Origin: Ectopseudomonas composti
GTDB lineage: Bacteria > Pseudomonadota > Gammaproteobacteria > Pseudomonadales > Pseudomonadaceae
Assembly (NCBI RefSeq): GCF_001567565.1
Contig: NZ_LSSW01000013.1
Location: 124,001-188,000 of the forward strand
Reading direction: 5' to 3'
DNA: 64,000 bases
Below, piece after piece: positions 62,675-64,000 of this stretch (position 1 is its first letter; the number at the start of each line of letters is the position of its first letter). Below the pieces are notes generated by a model. That model saw only the letters and a program-made list of their open reading frames with translations. It was not told the origin of the DNA and did no database searches. A program made the translations under genes and the position numbers.

Positions 62675-64000
62675 CTATTTTCCGTAGTCGTTGAGTGAGA
62701 TCACCCGGGTCTTGCCGATGCGATGGCGGTAGATCTCGCGCAGGTACTTGATCGCCTGCTTGACGCTTTCGCGCGACAGGCGGATGTCGTTGATCGAGAC
62801 GAACTTCTCGGCGTCGTGAATCAGCTCGCGGTACTTCTTCTCATACATGGGTTTGATCGCGTACCAGTTGGTATCGAGGATCTTCGCCGGGTCTTCGTAC
62901 TCGTTGAGCATGGCGTCGAGCTGCGCCTCGTTGAACCGCTCGGAGACGATGAAGTCGAGCATGGCGTCGTCCAGGCTGTCGTCGAAACGGTACTGGTCGC
63001 GCGCGAAGCAACGCTTGATGTAGGCGACGATCAGGGTCAGGAAGTCGTCCGACAGGCACGGGCTCTTGACGATCAGCGTAGTCAGCGACAGGTTCGCCGA
63101 GGCGCCGATCACCAGTGCATAGCGCTTGAGCGTGGTGTTGGGGAAGAGGTTGTTGAGGTGGGTCTTGAGGCGGTTCAGGTCCATGTAGGACAGCTTGTAG
63201 TCCTTGGGCAGCGAGACGATCGACACCACCGAGGAGCAGTTCTTGAAGAAGTGCAGGTCGCTCAGCTGGGAGGCGTCGTAGCCGCTGGCCTTGTACTGCT
63301 CCAGCGCCTGGCGATAGCGCTTGGATTCGATCGGCAGCAGGCTGATGCCTTCGATGGCCTGGGTCACCTTGTTGAAATGCGGCAGGTCTATGGAGCGGAA
63401 GAACAGATCGTCGATGTTCAGCCGTGGCGGGTGTTGCTCCTTGTCCAGCACGCGGAATTTTTCCGACAGTTGGGCCGCCTGCTCGGGCACCACGGATTCG
63501 GCGTAGGCCACGGCCACCGGGCCGGCCAGGCTCATGAACAGGTCGTTGGCATCCAGGCGGATGGTCTCGCCGATGTCGATGCCGGCGCGGCGGAAGTAGT
63601 TCTGGTCGTAGTCGCTGGTTACCGCCTGGGCGGTGAGGATGTTGAAGATCTGCTGCGAGATGTACTGGTTGGCGTGGCGCTCCATGGCGGTCACGTCGAT
63701 GTGGTGGATGCTGCCGTCACCGCTTTCCTCGGCGTAGCGCATGATGTCGTTGGAAATCAGCATCATGGCGTTCCACGGGCGGATACGGCGCATCACGCTG
63801 TCGGCGCTGCTTTGCTCGTTGTCGAAGTTGTAGGAGAAATCCCATTCCTCGGCCAGGTACTTGCACAGCAGGCGCCCGGCGTTGATGTGCAGGGCTTCGG
63901 ACATCTCGCTGCGCTGGTCGGAGATGTTCGGCAGGATGCAGATGCCGCTGGTGAAGATCGGCTCGAAGACGAAGCCACGATCACGTTCGGCGTCGTCTTC
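62675..64000 (-). CDS. Conserved protein of unknown function, 5' end cut by window edge
   Basis: The frame is open from the stop at 62675 to the end of the window, so at least 441 residues are visible and the N-terminus is missing. An ATG at 63904 (MSEALHINAG) is in frame, but 32 more codons upstream look coding (e.g. DDAERDRGFVFEPIF). The protein is helical and soluble, with an acidic ESGDGSIHHIDVT segment and a Lys/Arg-rich C-terminus ending VISLNDYGK. I do not recognise a domain. It lies 64 bp upstream of the MHYT-GGDEF-EAL gene on the same strand and may be co-transcribed with it. Confidence 0.7.
   Translation of the reverse strand, partial: EDDAERDRGFVFEPIFTSGICILPNISDQRSEMSEALHINAGRLLCKYLAEEWDFSYNFDNEQSSADSVMRRIRPWNAMMLISNDIMRYAEESGDGSIHHIDVTAMERHANQYISQQIFNILTAQAVTSDYDQNYFRRAGIDIGETIRLDANDLFMSLAGPVAVAYAESVVPEQAAQLSEKFRVLDKEQHPPRLNIDDLFFRSIDLPHFNKVTQAIEGISLLPIESKRYRQALEQYKASGYDASQLSDLHFFKNCSSVVSIVSLPKDYKLSYMDLNRLKTHLNNLFPNTTLKRYALVIGASANLSLTTLIVKSPCLSDDFLTLIVAYIKRCFARDQYRFDDSLDDAMLDFIVSERFNEAQLDAMLNEYEDPAKILDTNWYAIKPMYEKKYRELIHDAEKFVSINDIRLSRESVKQAIKYLREIYRHRIGKTRVISLNDYGK

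Noticed and set aside
1-64000. tRNA, rRNA, CRISPR arrays, insertion sequences, prophage or integrase genes
   Set aside because: I searched by eye and saw none; there are no transposase-like proteins and no regularly spaced repeats.

Overview
The window is a high-GC stretch of a gammaproteobacterial chromosome, almost certainly a Pseudomonas. The gene families and their order (opgGH, MnmC, an MHYT-GGDEF-EAL protein, selD-mnmH beside a phosphonate-type ABC transporter, yebG under a LexA box) and REP-like repeats carrying GTAGGAGCGGCTTCAG fit the P. aeruginosa/P. mendocina side of the genus. The species assignment is inference. Most of the window is ordinary core or soft-core chromosome. I see no prophage, transposase, CRISPR array, rRNA or tRNA.

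Region 1 (1-15 kb): a partial universal stress protein, two small lipoproteins, a DUF4124 protein, a PilZ protein, a SirB1-type protein, leucine dehydrogenase, an EamA exporter, DUF488, a small membrane protein, yebG with a near-perfect LexA box, an exported metallo-hydrolase, PsiE, a SWIM-SNF2 helicase, an AraC regulator and periplasmic beta-glucosidase. Region 2 (15-20.2 kb): opgG-opgH for osmoregulated periplasmic glucans, then cytochrome b561. The gap after it holds a probable small RNA with six GGA motifs, a GGA-loop hairpin and its own terminator, resembling the RsmX/Y/Z family. Region 3 (20-34 kb): helicase IV-like protein, EamA exporter, MnmC, polyphosphate:AMP phosphotransferase, a REP pair, thiolase, LysE exporter, two overlapping LysR regulators, a glutathione transferase and a PNPOx/ferredoxin-reductase fusion.

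Region 4 (33.7-41 kb) is a three-gene signalling operon on the minus strand: REC-GGDEF-EAL, a CHASE/PAS hybrid histidine kinase with two REC domains and an HPt domain, and REC-GGDEF. The second and third genes start with TTG. Region 5 (41-44.5 kb) looks like a MerR regulon. An Old-Yellow-Enzyme-like gene and a secreted acetoacetate-decarboxylase-like gene diverge from two promoters, each with the 19-bp spacer typical of MerR activation and sharing a half-site; a MerR gene follows, with a related dyad upstream. Region 6 (44.5-51 kb): a solute-binding protein, three short-chain dehydrogenases with divergent LysR and AraC regulators, a phytanoyl-CoA-type dioxygenase and a lysine-rich hypothetical protein.

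Region 7 (51.1-53.1 kb) is the only clearly accessory patch. It holds a truncated VOC-family remnant, two unrecognised genes of lower GC, and about 440 bp of non-coding scar. Region 8 (53.1-58.6 kb) is a selenium module: a four-gene ABC transporter of the PhnCDE type diverges from selD-mnmH, so uptake, selenophosphate synthesis and tRNA 2-selenouridine formation lie head to head. Region 9 (58.6-64 kb): a beta-hydroxyacid dehydrogenase and hydroxypyruvate isomerase pair, a REP pair, an MHYT-GGDEF-EAL protein and a 5'-truncated conserved protein of unknown function.

The best candidates for something new are the Rsm-like sRNA near 20.1 kb, the MerR divergon near 42.7 kb, and the orphan genes at 51.4-52.7 kb.
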